Positions 1-5,940 are shown, counted from the first letter of the stretch. The stretch is 7,364 bases of DNA from Chloroflexota bacterium (GCA_021777365.1 JAJYDP010000129.1:2972-10335); one strand, 5' to 3'. The notes: generated from the letters alone by a model not told the origin. Numbers and translations are program-made.

Positions 1-150
1 AGACCGCGTGGCGCGCCCCAGAGAAGCGCGGCGGCGCTCGAAGCGTGCCGCGCCGTGCGGATGCAGGCGCGAGAATAGGCATGGCCGATCTCGCCTGGAC
101 CAGCGCCGGGCGCGCGCATGGAGGCCGGTCCGCGGAAAGGAGCCCCGACG
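1..150. other. Leader / intergenic sequence upstream of fumarase
   Basis: No gene is supported here. Frame 1 stays open from the window edge to a TAG at 76-78, so the last 25 codons of an upstream gene are possible. Its third-position GC is lower than in the real genes of this window and I recognise no protein motif. A reverse-strand ATG at 82-80 is also open to the edge but has no Shine-Dalgarno. I see no convincing -35/-10 pair and no tRNA-like sequence. Confidence 0.4.
136..142 (+). promoter_or_regulatory. Shine-Dalgarno that sets the fumarase start at GTG 151
   Basis: AAAGGAG ends 8 nt before the GTG at 151, which is ideal spacing. The upstream in-frame ATG at 118 has no such site and would place this motif inside the coding region. 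The GTG start also makes residue numbering match E. coli FumA exactly at all three iron-sulfur cysteines. Confidence 0.7.
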
Positions 151-1770
151 GTGGGAGCTGATGCGTTCGTCTATACCGATCCGCTTCCGCTGGGGGCCGA
201 CACGACCTCCTACCGCCTGCTGGGCACGGATGGGGTCTCGGTCACCACCTTCGAGGGGCGCGAGGTCGTCAGGGTGGAACCGGCGGTCCTCACCAACCTC
301 GCGCGCGAGGCGCTGCGCGAGTGCTCGTTCTTCCTGCGGCCCCGGCACAACGAGCAGGTCGCGGCCATCCTCGCGGACCCCGAGTCATCGGACAACGATC
401 GCACCGTCGCCCTGGCACTGCTCCGTAACGCCCAGATCGCCTCGCACGGCGTGCTGCCGCTGTGCCAGGACACGGGGACGGCCACCGTCTTCGCCAGGAA
501 GGGCCAGCAGGTCTGGACCGGCGTCGACGACGCCGAGTGGCTGGCCCGCGGCGCGTGGGAGACGTACCACAGGGAGAACCTGCGGTACTCGCAGACGAGC
601 GCGCTGACGCTCTTCGACGAGCAGAACACGGGTGACAACCTGCCCGCCCAGATCGACATCGCCGCCGTGCCGGGCGCGCGCTACGACTTCCTGTTCACCG
701 CCAAGGGCGGCGGCTCGGCGAACAAGACCATGCTCTGGCAGGAGACGCGCGCCCGCCTCGACCCGGCGGCCCTCGAACCGTTCCTGGTCGAGAAGATGCG
801 CCAGCTCGGTACGGCGGCCTGTCCGCCGTACCACATCGCGATCGTCGTGGGCGGGACGTCGGCGGAGGCGTGCCTGAAGACCGTGAAGCTCGCCTCGACC
901 GGCTACTACGACGGCCTGCCCACCGAAGGCGGGCCGTCGGGGCGGGCCTTCCGGGTGCCGGAGCTCGAGCAGCGCCTGCTCGAGGCGGCCAACCATCTCG
1001 GCCTCGGCGCGCAGTTCGGGGGCAAGCACTTCGCCCTCGACGTGCGCGTGATCCGGCTCCCCCGCCACGGTGCGTCGTGCCCCATCGGGATGGCCGTGTC
1101 GTGCGTCGCGGACCGCAACGTCAAGGCGCACATCGACCGGGACGGCGTCTGGCTCGAGGAGCTGGATCACGACCCGGGGCGCCTGGTCCCGGCCGAGCTT
1201 CGCGGCGGGGCGCCGTCGAAGGCCGTGCCCATCGACCTGGACCGCCCCATGGCCGAGGTGCTGGCCGAGCTGAGCCGGTACCCCGTCTCGACGCCGCTGC
1301 TGCTGACCGGGACGCTCGTCGTGGCCCGCGACATCGCCCACGCCAGGTTCAAGGCGCTGATCGACTCCGGGGCGGGCGTGCCCGAGTACCTGAAGCGCCA
1401 CCCGGTCTACTACGCGGGACCGGCCAAGACGCCCGCGGGGAAGCCGTCCGGCTCGTTCGGCCCCACGACGGCCGGCCGCATGGACGGCTACGTGGACCTG
1501 CTCCAGTCCCACGGGGCGTCGCTGATCATGATCGCGAAGGGGAACCGCACCCAGCAGGTGACGGACGCCTGCAAGCGGCACGGGGGCTTCTACCTGGGCT
1601 CGATGGGCGGGCCGGCGGCGCTCATCGCGGAGCACATCACGCGCGTGGAGTGCATCGACTTCGCCGACCTCGGGATGGAGGCCGTCTGGGAGATCGACGT
1701 GGAGGATCTCCCGGTGTTCATCCTCACGGACGACAAGGGCAACGACTTCTTCACGGCCCTGCCGGCCTGA
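151..1770 (+). CDS. fumA: Fumarate hydratase, class I (iron-sulfur, FumA/FumB type)
   Basis: This cytoplasmic TCA-cycle enzyme reversibly hydrates fumarate to L-malate using an oxygen-sensitive 4Fe-4S cluster. It is full length at 539 aa (E. coli FumA is about 548) and colinear with it from the N-terminal [14 protein letters not shown] stretch to the DDKGNDFF end. With the GTG start, the cluster cysteines are C105 (in LCQDTG), C224 (in TAACPPYH) and C318 (in GMAVSC), the same numbers as in E. coli FumA. T439, T440, R443 and K463 align with the catalytic-site TTAGR and AKGNR residues of the Leishmania class I enzyme. The N-terminal catalytic half and the C-terminal Fumerase_C half are fused in one chain, unlike the two-subunit version of many anaerobes and archaea. 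In-frame ATG 118 would add 11 residues but lacks a ribosome site. The gene may be cotranscribed with the small ORF 27 nt downstream. Nothing appears broken. Confidence 0.96.
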   Translation: MGADAFVYTDPLPLGADTTSYRLLGTDGVSVTTFEGREVVRVEPAVLTNLAREALRECSFFLRPRHNEQVAAILADPESSDNDRTVALALLRNAQIASHGVLPLCQDTGTATVFARKGQQVWTGVDDAEWLARGAWETYHRENLRYSQTSALTLFDEQNTGDNLPAQIDIAAVPGARYDFLFTAKGGGSANKTMLWQETRARLDPAALEPFLVEKMRQLGTAACPPYHIAIVVGGTSAEACLKTVKLASTGYYDGLPTEGGPSGRAFRVPELEQRLLEAANHLGLGAQFGGKHFALDVRVIRLPRHGASCPIGMAVSCVADRNVKAHIDRDGVWLEELDHDPGRLVPAELRGGAPSKAVPIDLDRPMAEVLAELSRYPVSTPLLLTGTLVVARDIAHARFKALIDSGAGVPEYLKRHPVYYAGPAKTPAGKPSGSFGPTTAGRMDGYVDLLQSHGASLIMIAKGNRTQQVTDACKRHGGFYLGSMGGPAALIAEHITRVECIDFADLGMEAVWEIDVEDLPVFILTDDKGNDFFTALPA

Positions 1771-1786
1771 ACGTCGCCGCGCGAAC

Positions 1787-1792
1787 GGGGAG
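1787..1792 (+). promoter_or_regulatory. Shine-Dalgarno of the small ORF
   Basis: GGGGAG lies 5 nt before ATG 1798 in the 27-nt gap after the fumarase stop. It is the main reason, besides the clean reading frame, to treat the small ORF as a real gene. Confidence 0.55.
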
Positions 1793-1797
1793 ACACC

Positions 1798-2079
1798 ATG
1801 ACCGACGAGCTGCGTGCCTGGATCGAGCGCGCGGACCAGGGCACGACGCACATCCCGCGCCACTTCGTCGCCTCCGCGCTGCTCGCGCGAGACGCCGAGC
1901 GCTATGCCGTGGAGTGCGGGGTCACGCCGATCGAGGCGCTGCACGACGCGGCGGTCGTGCTCCTGCGCGATGCCGCACAGCTGGTGGCCGACGAGCGCCC
2001 CGACGACCTGGCGGAGGATGCCTGGCGGCCGCTCCAAGAGACGCTGCGGCAACTGCGGGCGGCTGACCAGGGGAGCTGA
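1798..2079 (+). CDS. Small acidic helical protein of unknown function, downstream of fumarase
   Basis: I do not recognise this 93-aa protein. It looks soluble and cytoplasmic, with no signal peptide and no membrane segment. Acidic residues clearly outnumber basic ones, and almost the whole chain reads as amphipathic helices: an N-terminal helix (MTDELRAWIERA), a short HIPRHF turn, two or three Ala/Leu-rich helices at about 22-64, and a C-terminal helix at about 70-90. There is one cysteine (C40). It begins 27 nt after the fumarase stop with its own GGGGAG ribosome site, and codon use matches its neighbours, so it is probably cotranscribed with the fumarase. A role as a partner or stability factor for the fumarase is possible from position alone, but no sequence feature shows it. 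A hairpin-rich gap follows and would close this transcription unit. Confidence 0.75.
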   Translation: MTDELRAWIERADQGTTHIPRHFVASALLARDAERYAVECGVTPIEALHDAAVVLLRDAAQLVADERPDDLAEDAWRPLQETLRQLRAADQGS

Positions 2080-2104
2080 CCGCGGCCCCGGCCGGCGCGG
2101 CTCA

Positions 2105-2137
2105 CCCGGGGCGGTGCACCTGGCGGTTCCGCCCGGG
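2105..2137 (+). terminator. GC-rich hairpin 1 after the fumarase unit
   Basis: CCCGGG at 2105-2110 pairs with CCCGGG at 2132-2137, and CGG at 2112-2114 pairs with CCG at 2129-2131. This gives a 9-bp stem with one bulged G (2111) and a 14-nt loop. A smaller alternative, GGCGG-TT-CCGCC, sits at 2122-2133. No T-run follows, so intrinsic termination is uncertain. Confidence 0.35.
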
Positions 2138-2143
2138 AGACCG

Positions 2144-2170
2144 GGTCACGCCGCCCGACGGGGCGTGACC
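2144..2170 (+). terminator. GC-rich hairpin 2, perfect 9-bp stem
   Basis: GGTCACGCC at 2144-2152 is perfectly complementary to GGCGTGACC at 2162-2170 across a 9-nt loop. Two further pairs can form inside the loop. It lies 65 nt past the small ORF stop. The absence of a T-tract is common for putative terminators in high-GC genomes, but it means a protein-binding operator or RNA-stabilising element cannot be excluded. Confidence 0.45.
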
Positions 2171-2184
2171 GGACGGGGCCGTCC
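2171..2184 (+). terminator. GC-rich hairpin 3, directly abutting hairpin 2
   Basis: GGACG at 2171-2175 pairs with CGTCC at 2180-2184 around a 4-nt loop. It starts at the base after hairpin 2 ends, so the two stems could stack. No T-tract follows. Confidence 0.3.
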
Positions 2185-2225
2185 TCGCGGGGCGGACCGC
2201 GCGCGGGCCGGATCCGGCGTCGGGC

Positions 2226-2233
2226 GGTATCGT
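2226..2233 (+). promoter_or_regulatory. Candidate -10 element before the GT39 gene
   Basis: GGTATCGT contains TATCGT, which fits TANNNT, and ends 11 nt before ATG 2245. That ATG has no Shine-Dalgarno, so a very short or leaderless transcript is plausible. No recognisable -35 is present. The identical octamer lies before lipB, which raises its credibility. Confidence 0.35.
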
Positions 2234-2244
2234 GCCGGGTCGAC

Positions 2245-3897
2245 ATGCGCATCCCGAGACGTTTCCCGGAGACCGGCTGGCTGGCCCTGGCGGGCCTGGC
2301 CTTCGTGCTCCTCCGACTGCCGTCCTTCGTCGAGCCGGCGTGGTACTCCGACGAGGGGATCTACGCCAGCATCGGCTGGGCGCTCGACCACGGGGCCCGC
2401 CTCTACGTCGACGTCTGGGACAACAAGCCCCCGGGCGTCTACTGGGTGGCGGCCCTCCTCCTGCGCGTGCTGCCGCCGACCCTCATCTTCCCGGTCGCGG
2501 CCACCGCGCTGGCCGCCGCCAGCACGGTCCTGGTCGGGAGGATCGGGGGCGCGCTGGGCGGCCGCAGAGTCGGTCTGCTCGCAGCTGGCTCGTTCATGCT
2601 GGCGTCAGCGCTGCCGAACCTCCAGGGCAACCTCTTCAACGCCGAGGTGTGCGGCGCGACGCTCACCGCCGCGGCCATCGCCCTGCTCGTCGGCGGGGCC
2701 GGCCGGACGCGCGCGTTCCTGGCGGGCGTGCTGGTGGGCGTGGGCGTCCTCTTCAAGGCCACGGTGGCCGTCGACGTGGTCGTGGTCGCGGGGGTCCCCG
2801 TGCTGCTCGCATGGGCACGACAGGGCGACGGGCACGGCCGGTGGTCGCGGCCGGCCCTGGCGGGATCCGCCGCCGTCCTGGCGGGCGGGGCCGCGGCCCT
2901 GGCGGGCGGGGCCGCGATCCTCGCGATCCAGGGATCGCTGGGCGGGGCCATCTCCATGCTCGTCACCCAGGACCTGGCCTACGTCGGCGTGTTCGACAGC
3001 CAGGGGGTGGGAGGGGCGCTCGGCACCATCGCCCTCGCGCTCCGGGTGGGGGCGCCGATCGCGATCGGCGGGCTCGTCGCCGTCCACTTCGCGCGGCGGG
3101 GGCGGACCGGGCCCATGGTCGCCGGCTGGTGGCTGGGGTGGGACGCGGCGGCCGCGATGGTCAGCAGTCGGGGCTTTCCTCACTACGCCCAGCAGGCCGA
3201 GCCCGCGCTGGCGCTGACCGCGGCGCTGGCCGTGGTGGGGCTGTGGACATGTATCCCGTCCGGTGCCGTCCGGCGGGCATCGCGGGGCCGTGTCCTTCCC
3301 GGCGCTGCCCGGCACGCGGCCGCTGCGGCCGGGACCGCGCTGCTGGTCGTGGCCGCCACGGTCGGGCTCGCGTGGCTGCCCGGGGCGGAGCGGGCACTCC
3401 TCGCGGGGCGGCCGATCCCCGGCGTGCTCGTGGACGGCATCTCGGCACCACAGGTCCCGACGTACTACGTGGACGGGTACGCGGCCCTGTTCGACAGCGG
3501 AGCCCGCGATCGGTTCGCCGACCTCTTCCCGGTCAACCTCGACGTGCAGGCCGCGGCCGTGGCGGCCCTCGAGGCCGACTCGGCACCGGGCGACACCGTC
3601 TTCGTCTGGGGCTCGATCCCCTGGGCCTATGTCCTGAGCGGCCGGATGCCCGCCGGCCGGTACGTGTCGCTGAACACCGCCTACTGGGTCGACCCGCGCG
3701 CGCCATCGGTGCTCCGGGCCGAGCTGACCGATCACCCTCCGCAGGCCGTCGTGTCGGTCGACCCGCCGCCGGGGTGGCTGCTGGGCGAGCTGGCGCGCAG
3801 CCACTACGAGCTGCTGTCCGGCGCGGCCGACGGCGAGAACGTCTGGCTCCTGCCCGGGCGCGCGGCCCGACGCCACGCTGGTATCGTCCCTGCATGA
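2245..3897 (+). CDS. GT39/PMT-like integral-membrane glycosyltransferase
   Basis: This 550-aa protein is probably a GT-C-fold transferase that moves a sugar from a polyprenyl-phosphate carrier to an acceptor on the outer face of the membrane. The first membrane helix (about 11-28) is followed by the family signature in the first external loop: D36-E37 in SDEGIY, the expected catalytic acidic pair, then VDVWDNKPPG at 55-64 (KPP at 61-63). Further hydrophobic segments lie near 65-98, 108-124, 136-151, 157-190, 203-228, 260-282, 290-307, 320-337 and 358-378. FPHY at 311-314 matches the conserved late-loop motif of the family. Residues about 395-540 form a soluble C-terminal domain. Donor and acceptor cannot be read from sequence. 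A 21-bp tandem duplication builds three ALAGxAA-like heptads at 204-224. The start ATG has no ribosome site but follows a candidate -10. The stop overlaps the lipB start (ATGA), implying translational coupling. Other GT-C families are possible, but the DE and KPP motifs favour GT39. Confidence 0.85.
   Translation: MRIPRRFPETGWLALAGLAFVLLRLPSFVEPAWYSDEGIYASIGWALDHGARLYVDVWDNKPPGVYWVAALLLRVLPPTLIFPVAATALAAASTVLVGRIGGALGGRRVGLLAAGSFMLASALPNLQGNLFNAEVCGATLTAAAIALLVGGAGRTRAFLAGVLVGVGVLFKATVAVDVVVVAGVPVLLAWARQGDGHGRWSRPALAGSAAVLAGGAAALAGGAAILAIQGSLGGAISMLVTQDLAYVGVFDSQGVGGALGTIALALRVGAPIAIGGLVAVHFARRGRTGPMVAGWWLGWDAAAAMVSSRGFPHYAQQAEPALALTAALAVVGLWTCIPSGAVRRASRGRVLPGAARHAAAAAGTALLVVAATVGLAWLPGAERALLAGRPIPGVLVDGISAPQVPTYYVDGYAALFDSGARDRFADLFPVNLDVQAAAVAALEADSAPGDTVFVWGSIPWAYVLSGRMPAGRYVSLNTAYWVDPRAPSVLRAELTDHPPQAVVSVDPPPGWLLGELARSHYELLSGAADGENVWLLPGRAARRHAGIVPA
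2856..2916 (+). repeat. In-frame 21-bp tandem repeat inside the GT39 gene
   Basis: A 19-nt core is identical at 2877-2895 and 2898-2916, with period 21, and a diverged copy begins at 2856. It encodes three heptads, ALAGSAA, VLAGGAA and ALAGGAA (residues 204-224), within one predicted membrane helix. Near identity at the DNA level, not only in protein, suggests recent slippage duplication. Confidence 0.75.
3880..3887 (+). promoter_or_regulatory. Candidate internal -10 element before lipB
   Basis: GGTATCGT ends 6 nt before ATG 3894, the distance expected if transcription began at the start codon (leaderless). It lies inside the last codons of the GT39 gene and is identical to the octamer upstream of that gene. 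It would allow lipB to be expressed apart from the GT39 gene. No -35 is evident. Confidence 0.35.
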
Positions 3898-4628
3898 CAC
3901 TCGACGTGCGCTGGCTCGGGCGCGTGCCCTACCGGGAGGCATGGGACCTCCAGCACGCCCTGGTCGCCGACCGCGCCGCGGGACGCATCCCGGACACGCT
4001 CCTGCTGCTGGAGCATCCCCGGGTCCTGACCCTCGGGCGGCACGCCACCGAGGAGCACGTGATCGTCCCGGCCGAGTACCTCGCATCGATCGGCGTCGAG
4101 GTGATCCGGGTCGAGCGCGGCGGCGAGGTCACCTACCACGGCCCCGGACAACTGGTGGCGTATCCCATCGTGAAGCTGGGGGAGCGTGGCCTGCTGATCC
4201 AGCCCTTCGTGCGCCTGCTCGAGAGCGCCATGATCGGGACGGCGGCAACGTACGGGGTGACGGCCGAGCGCCGGGAGGGCTTCCCCGGCGCCTGGTGCGA
4301 CCCCGGATCTCCCCTCCCGCGCAAGCTCGGCGCGCTGGGGGTCCGGATCGAGCAGGACATCAGCTACCACGGCATCGCCCTCAACGTCACCACCGACCTC
4401 GACGACTTCGGCCTCATCAACCCCTGCGGCCTCCAGTCGATCGGGGTGACGTCGATCGCGCGCGAGGCAGGCTGGCCGCCCGGCCGCAGCCTCCCGTCCA
4501 CCGCGTCGGTGGAGGAGGCGGGGCACCGGTTCGCCCTCAGCTTCGGACGCCTGCTGGGCGAGCCGGCGCTCGCCCCGGCGACGACCCCGGCGACGACCCC
4601 TGCGTCGACCACGGCCGGGACGGGCTGA
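3894..4628 (+). CDS. lipB: Octanoyl-[acyl carrier protein]:protein octanoyltransferase (lipoate biosynthesis)
   Basis: LipB moves the octanoyl group from octanoyl-ACP to a lysine of lipoyl domains (pyruvate and 2-oxoglutarate dehydrogenase E2, glycine cleavage H protein). This is the first step of de novo lipoylation in the cytoplasm, before sulfur insertion by LipA. The 244-aa protein carries the signature RGGEVTYHGPGQLVAYPI. The catalytic pair is K144 (in PRKLGALGVRI) and C178 (in LINPCG). Their 34-residue spacing equals that of K135 and C169 in E. coli LipB. SYHGIALNV, the substrate-pocket motif, is also intact. The ATG overlaps the GT39 stop by 4 nt, and the next gene begins 3 nt after the stop, so this is the middle of an operon. 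No lipA is visible in the window. The last 20 or so residues are an Ala/Thr/Pro tail built from a 12-bp tandem repeat, lie outside the catalytic fold and are probably disordered. Confidence 0.96.
   Translation: MTLDVRWLGRVPYREAWDLQHALVADRAAGRIPDTLLLLEHPRVLTLGRHATEEHVIVPAEYLASIGVEVIRVERGGEVTYHGPGQLVAYPIVKLGERGLLIQPFVRLLESAMIGTAATYGVTAERREGFPGAWCDPGSPLPRKLGALGVRIEQDISYHGIALNVTTDLDDFGLINPCGLQSIGVTSIAREAGWPPGRSLPSTASVEEAGHRFALSFGRLLGEPALAPATTPATTPASTTAGTG
4573..4608 (+). repeat. 12-bp tandem repeat at the lipB 3' end
   Basis: CCCCGGCGACGA occurs back to back at 4573-4584 and 4585-4596. A diverged third copy (CCCCTGCGTCGA) follows at 4597-4608. In frame, it encodes the low-complexity ATTP-type tail of LipB. 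This is a simple slippage-type repeat. Confidence 0.8.
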
Positions 4629-4631
4629 GCC

Positions 4632-5663
4632 ATGGCCGGCGGGATCTTCGAGCTGCGCAGGGACGCCATCACCGGGTGGTGGGTCGCCGTGGTGGTGGAC
4701 CGGGCGTACGAGGCCGGCCGGTTCGCCCGGCGGGCACAGCCCCTCGTCGGCTCGCAGTGCCAGAACTGCACGGTTCCGAGCATGACGGCGCCGTGGATCC
4801 GCACGCTCCGACCACACGCCTTCCGCGTGGCGGGCGACGAGCGCGGTGGCGGCCGCGAGGTCCCGGATCGGGGCCGCGCCCAGGGCGAACGATCATCGCG
4901 CGAGGGCGACCTGCAGCCGGGACTGGGCCTGGTGGCCGACGTCGGCGCCTGGCTGACCATCGCGGCGCCGTACGGGCATCACGGGACGCTGGCCGCGGAG
5001 CCGCCGCAGGTCGTGATCCGCATGCTCGAGCTGGCACGGCGGTCGATCGTCGACGCGCGGACGCGCGGCGGCACCGAGTACGTCCAGGTGGTGGAGAACC
5101 ACGGCCGCGACGCCGGAGCGCTCACCAACCACCTCTGCCTCGACCTCTACGACCTGCCCCAGATCCCGCATCGCGTGGGCGAGGAGCTGGGGGGTTCCGC
5201 CCGGTACGTGATCCGCGAGGGCGTCTGCCCGTACTGCCGGCTCGTCCGCGAGGAGACGGCCTCGCGCGAGCGGCTCGTCTTCGAGGATGCCGCGAGCGTG
5301 GCGTTCGCGCCGTACGCGTCGCGCTCGCCGTTCGAGCTGTGGGTGGTGCCCCGCGAGCACCAGGCCGACTTCGGGCTCGCCTCGGACACGCAGCTCACCA
5401 GCGCGGCGGAGACCCTGCAGAAGGTGCTCCGGCTGCTCGACGCGCTCGACGGCCCGCCGTACAACCTGGTCCTCCACACCTCGCCGCTGCACCAGCGGGT
5501 GGACGAGACGTACCACTGGCACTGGGAGATCCACCCGCGGCTGCGGGAGATCGGCGGGCTGGAGCTCGGGACCGGCCTGCCGGTGAACCCGGTGAGCCCC
5601 GAGCAGGCGGTGAGCGAGCTGCGGGCACGCGCCGGGCTGGACCGCGCGGAGTGGCCGGAATGA
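4632..5663 (+). CDS. GalT-like nucleotidyltransferase (HIT superfamily) with altered catalytic motif
   Basis: This 343-aa protein has the layout of galactose-1-phosphate uridylyltransferase. It shows the opening ELRRDAITGWWV (compare RxDPLTGxWV), a C43-x2-C46 pair, VENHGRDAGAL at 155-164 (compare the NxGxxAGAS stretch), then LPQIP, and a second HIT half with HWHWEIHPRL at 295-304. By comparison with E. coli GalT, the zinc ligands appear kept (C43, C46, H116 or H117, H167), as does the second metal site (E185, H282, H295, H297). However, the HPHxQ catalytic motif reads HLCLD (167-171), so the nucleophilic His is C169 and the Gln is D171. A second CPYC (199-202) resembles the start of single-domain HIT proteins. 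Uridylyl transfer by the usual mechanism is therefore doubtful. The protein may act on another nucleotide, be regulatory, or use Cys. Residues about 64-97 are a polar Gly/Arg-rich insertion. The ATG is 3 nt after the lipB stop with only a weak GGGA, suggesting coupled translation. Confidence 0.8.
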   Translation: MAGGIFELRRDAITGWWVAVVVDRAYEAGRFARRAQPLVGSQCQNCTVPSMTAPWIRTLRPHAFRVAGDERGGGREVPDRGRAQGERSSREGDLQPGLGLVADVGAWLTIAAPYGHHGTLAAEPPQVVIRMLELARRSIVDARTRGGTEYVQVVENHGRDAGALTNHLCLDLYDLPQIPHRVGEELGGSARYVIREGVCPYCRLVREETASRERLVFEDAASVAFAPYASRSPFELWVVPREHQADFGLASDTQLTSAAETLQKVLRLLDALDGPPYNLVLHTSPLHQRVDETYHWHWEIHPRLREIGGLELGTGLPVNPVSPEQAVSELRARAGLDRAEWPE

Positions 5664-5687
5664 GGGCGCCGCCCGCCCGCGTGCGAT

Positions 5688-5758
5688 CCGGCAGGTCGCC
5701 CATCCGACCCGGCTGGTCGCCCATCCGACCCGGCAGGTCGCCGATGCGACCCGGTCCG
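5688..5758 (+). repeat. Array of three 21-bp tandem repeats, each with a hairpin
   Basis: Three adjacent 21-bp units lie at 5688-5708, 5709-5729 and 5730-5750, with decayed partial copies on both sides. Each begins CCGGC and contains GGTCG, a 6-nt loop, then CGACC (the final C falls in the next unit). Stems are at 5694-5709, 5715-5730 and 5736-5751. The units differ at only three positions: unit base 6 (A/T) outside the stem, and two bases in the third loop. All stem bases are identical. GACC and GGTC of neighbouring units can also pair across a 5-nt loop, so alternative folds exist. The array starts 24 nt after the GalT-like stop. It could be a multi-hairpin terminator, a protein-binding array or a slippage product. 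Confidence 0.8.
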
Positions 5759-5770
5759 CCGCGCGGGCGG
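5756..5770 (+). terminator. Short GC hairpin following the repeat array
   Basis: CCGCC at 5756-5760 pairs with GGCGG at 5766-5770 around a 5-nt loop. Alone it is weak, but it extends the run of stems after the GalT-like gene. No T-run follows. Confidence 0.25.
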
Positions 5771-5809
5771 CCGTCACAGCCGGCGCTCGTCGACCGTCAC
5801 ATGGCCGCA

Positions 5810-5830
5810 GGGCGCGATCGAGTCGCGCCC
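5810..5830 (+). terminator. Perfect 8-bp stem-loop upstream of the sigma gene
   Basis: GGGCGCGA at 5810-5817 pairs perfectly with TCGCGCCC at 5823-5830 around TCGAG. It is the strongest simple hairpin in the 277-nt gap, 111 nt before the sigma factor start. No T-tract follows. It could be a terminator for the lipB run or an operator for the sigma operon, and the sequence does not decide between them. Confidence 0.4.
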
Positions 5831-5929
5831 CCAGGCACGGACGCAGCGACCCGGTTGTCGCGGCGCACGGCGTGCCGGGAGTCGCGTCAGAGGCTCGGGT
5901 GGCATCGATCGAGCTGTCGCTCCCGCGGT

Positions 5930-5934
5930 GGAGG
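5930..5934 (+). promoter_or_regulatory. Shine-Dalgarno that sets the sigma factor start at GTG 5941
   Basis: GGAGG ends 6 nt before GTG 5941, an optimal placement. The longer in-frame choice, GTG 5872, has no such site and would add 23 residues that do not resemble a sigma-factor N terminus. Confidence 0.75.
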
Positions 5935-5940
5935 ACCGCG

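Noticed and set aside
1..82. Divergent minus-strand gene starting at 82 and running off the left edge
   Set aside because: It has no Shine-Dalgarno, no recognisable motif, and too little sequence to judge.
118..150. ATG 118 as the fumarase start
   Set aside because: GTG 151 has AAAGGAG at 8-nt spacing, and numbering from it matches E. coli FumA at the cluster cysteines. ATG 118 has no ribosome site.
385..2052. Long minus-strand open frame of 555 codons opposite fumarase
   Set aside because: The forward frame is an unmistakable full-length fumarase. In very GC-rich DNA, antisense frames stay open because stop codons are rare. The product is Arg/Gly/Pro-rich with no recognisable motif.
2232..3893. 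Long in-frame upstream extension of lipB through the GT39 gene
   Set aside because: LipB homology begins at ATG 3894. The upstream part is the wrong frame of the GT39 gene and has no motif.
2605..4086. Minus-strand open frame of 493 codons opposite the GT39 gene and the start of lipB
   Set aside because: It crosses a gene boundary, is compositionally biased and has no motifs, so it is a shadow of the two real genes.
5688..5750. CRISPR array reading of the 21-bp repeats
   Set aside because: The units abut with no spacers, there are only three, and no cas gene is present.
5872..5940. GTG 5872 as the sigma factor start
   Set aside because: GTG 5941 has GGAGG at 6-nt spacing and gives a normal ECF N terminus. 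The added 23 residues look like translated leader.
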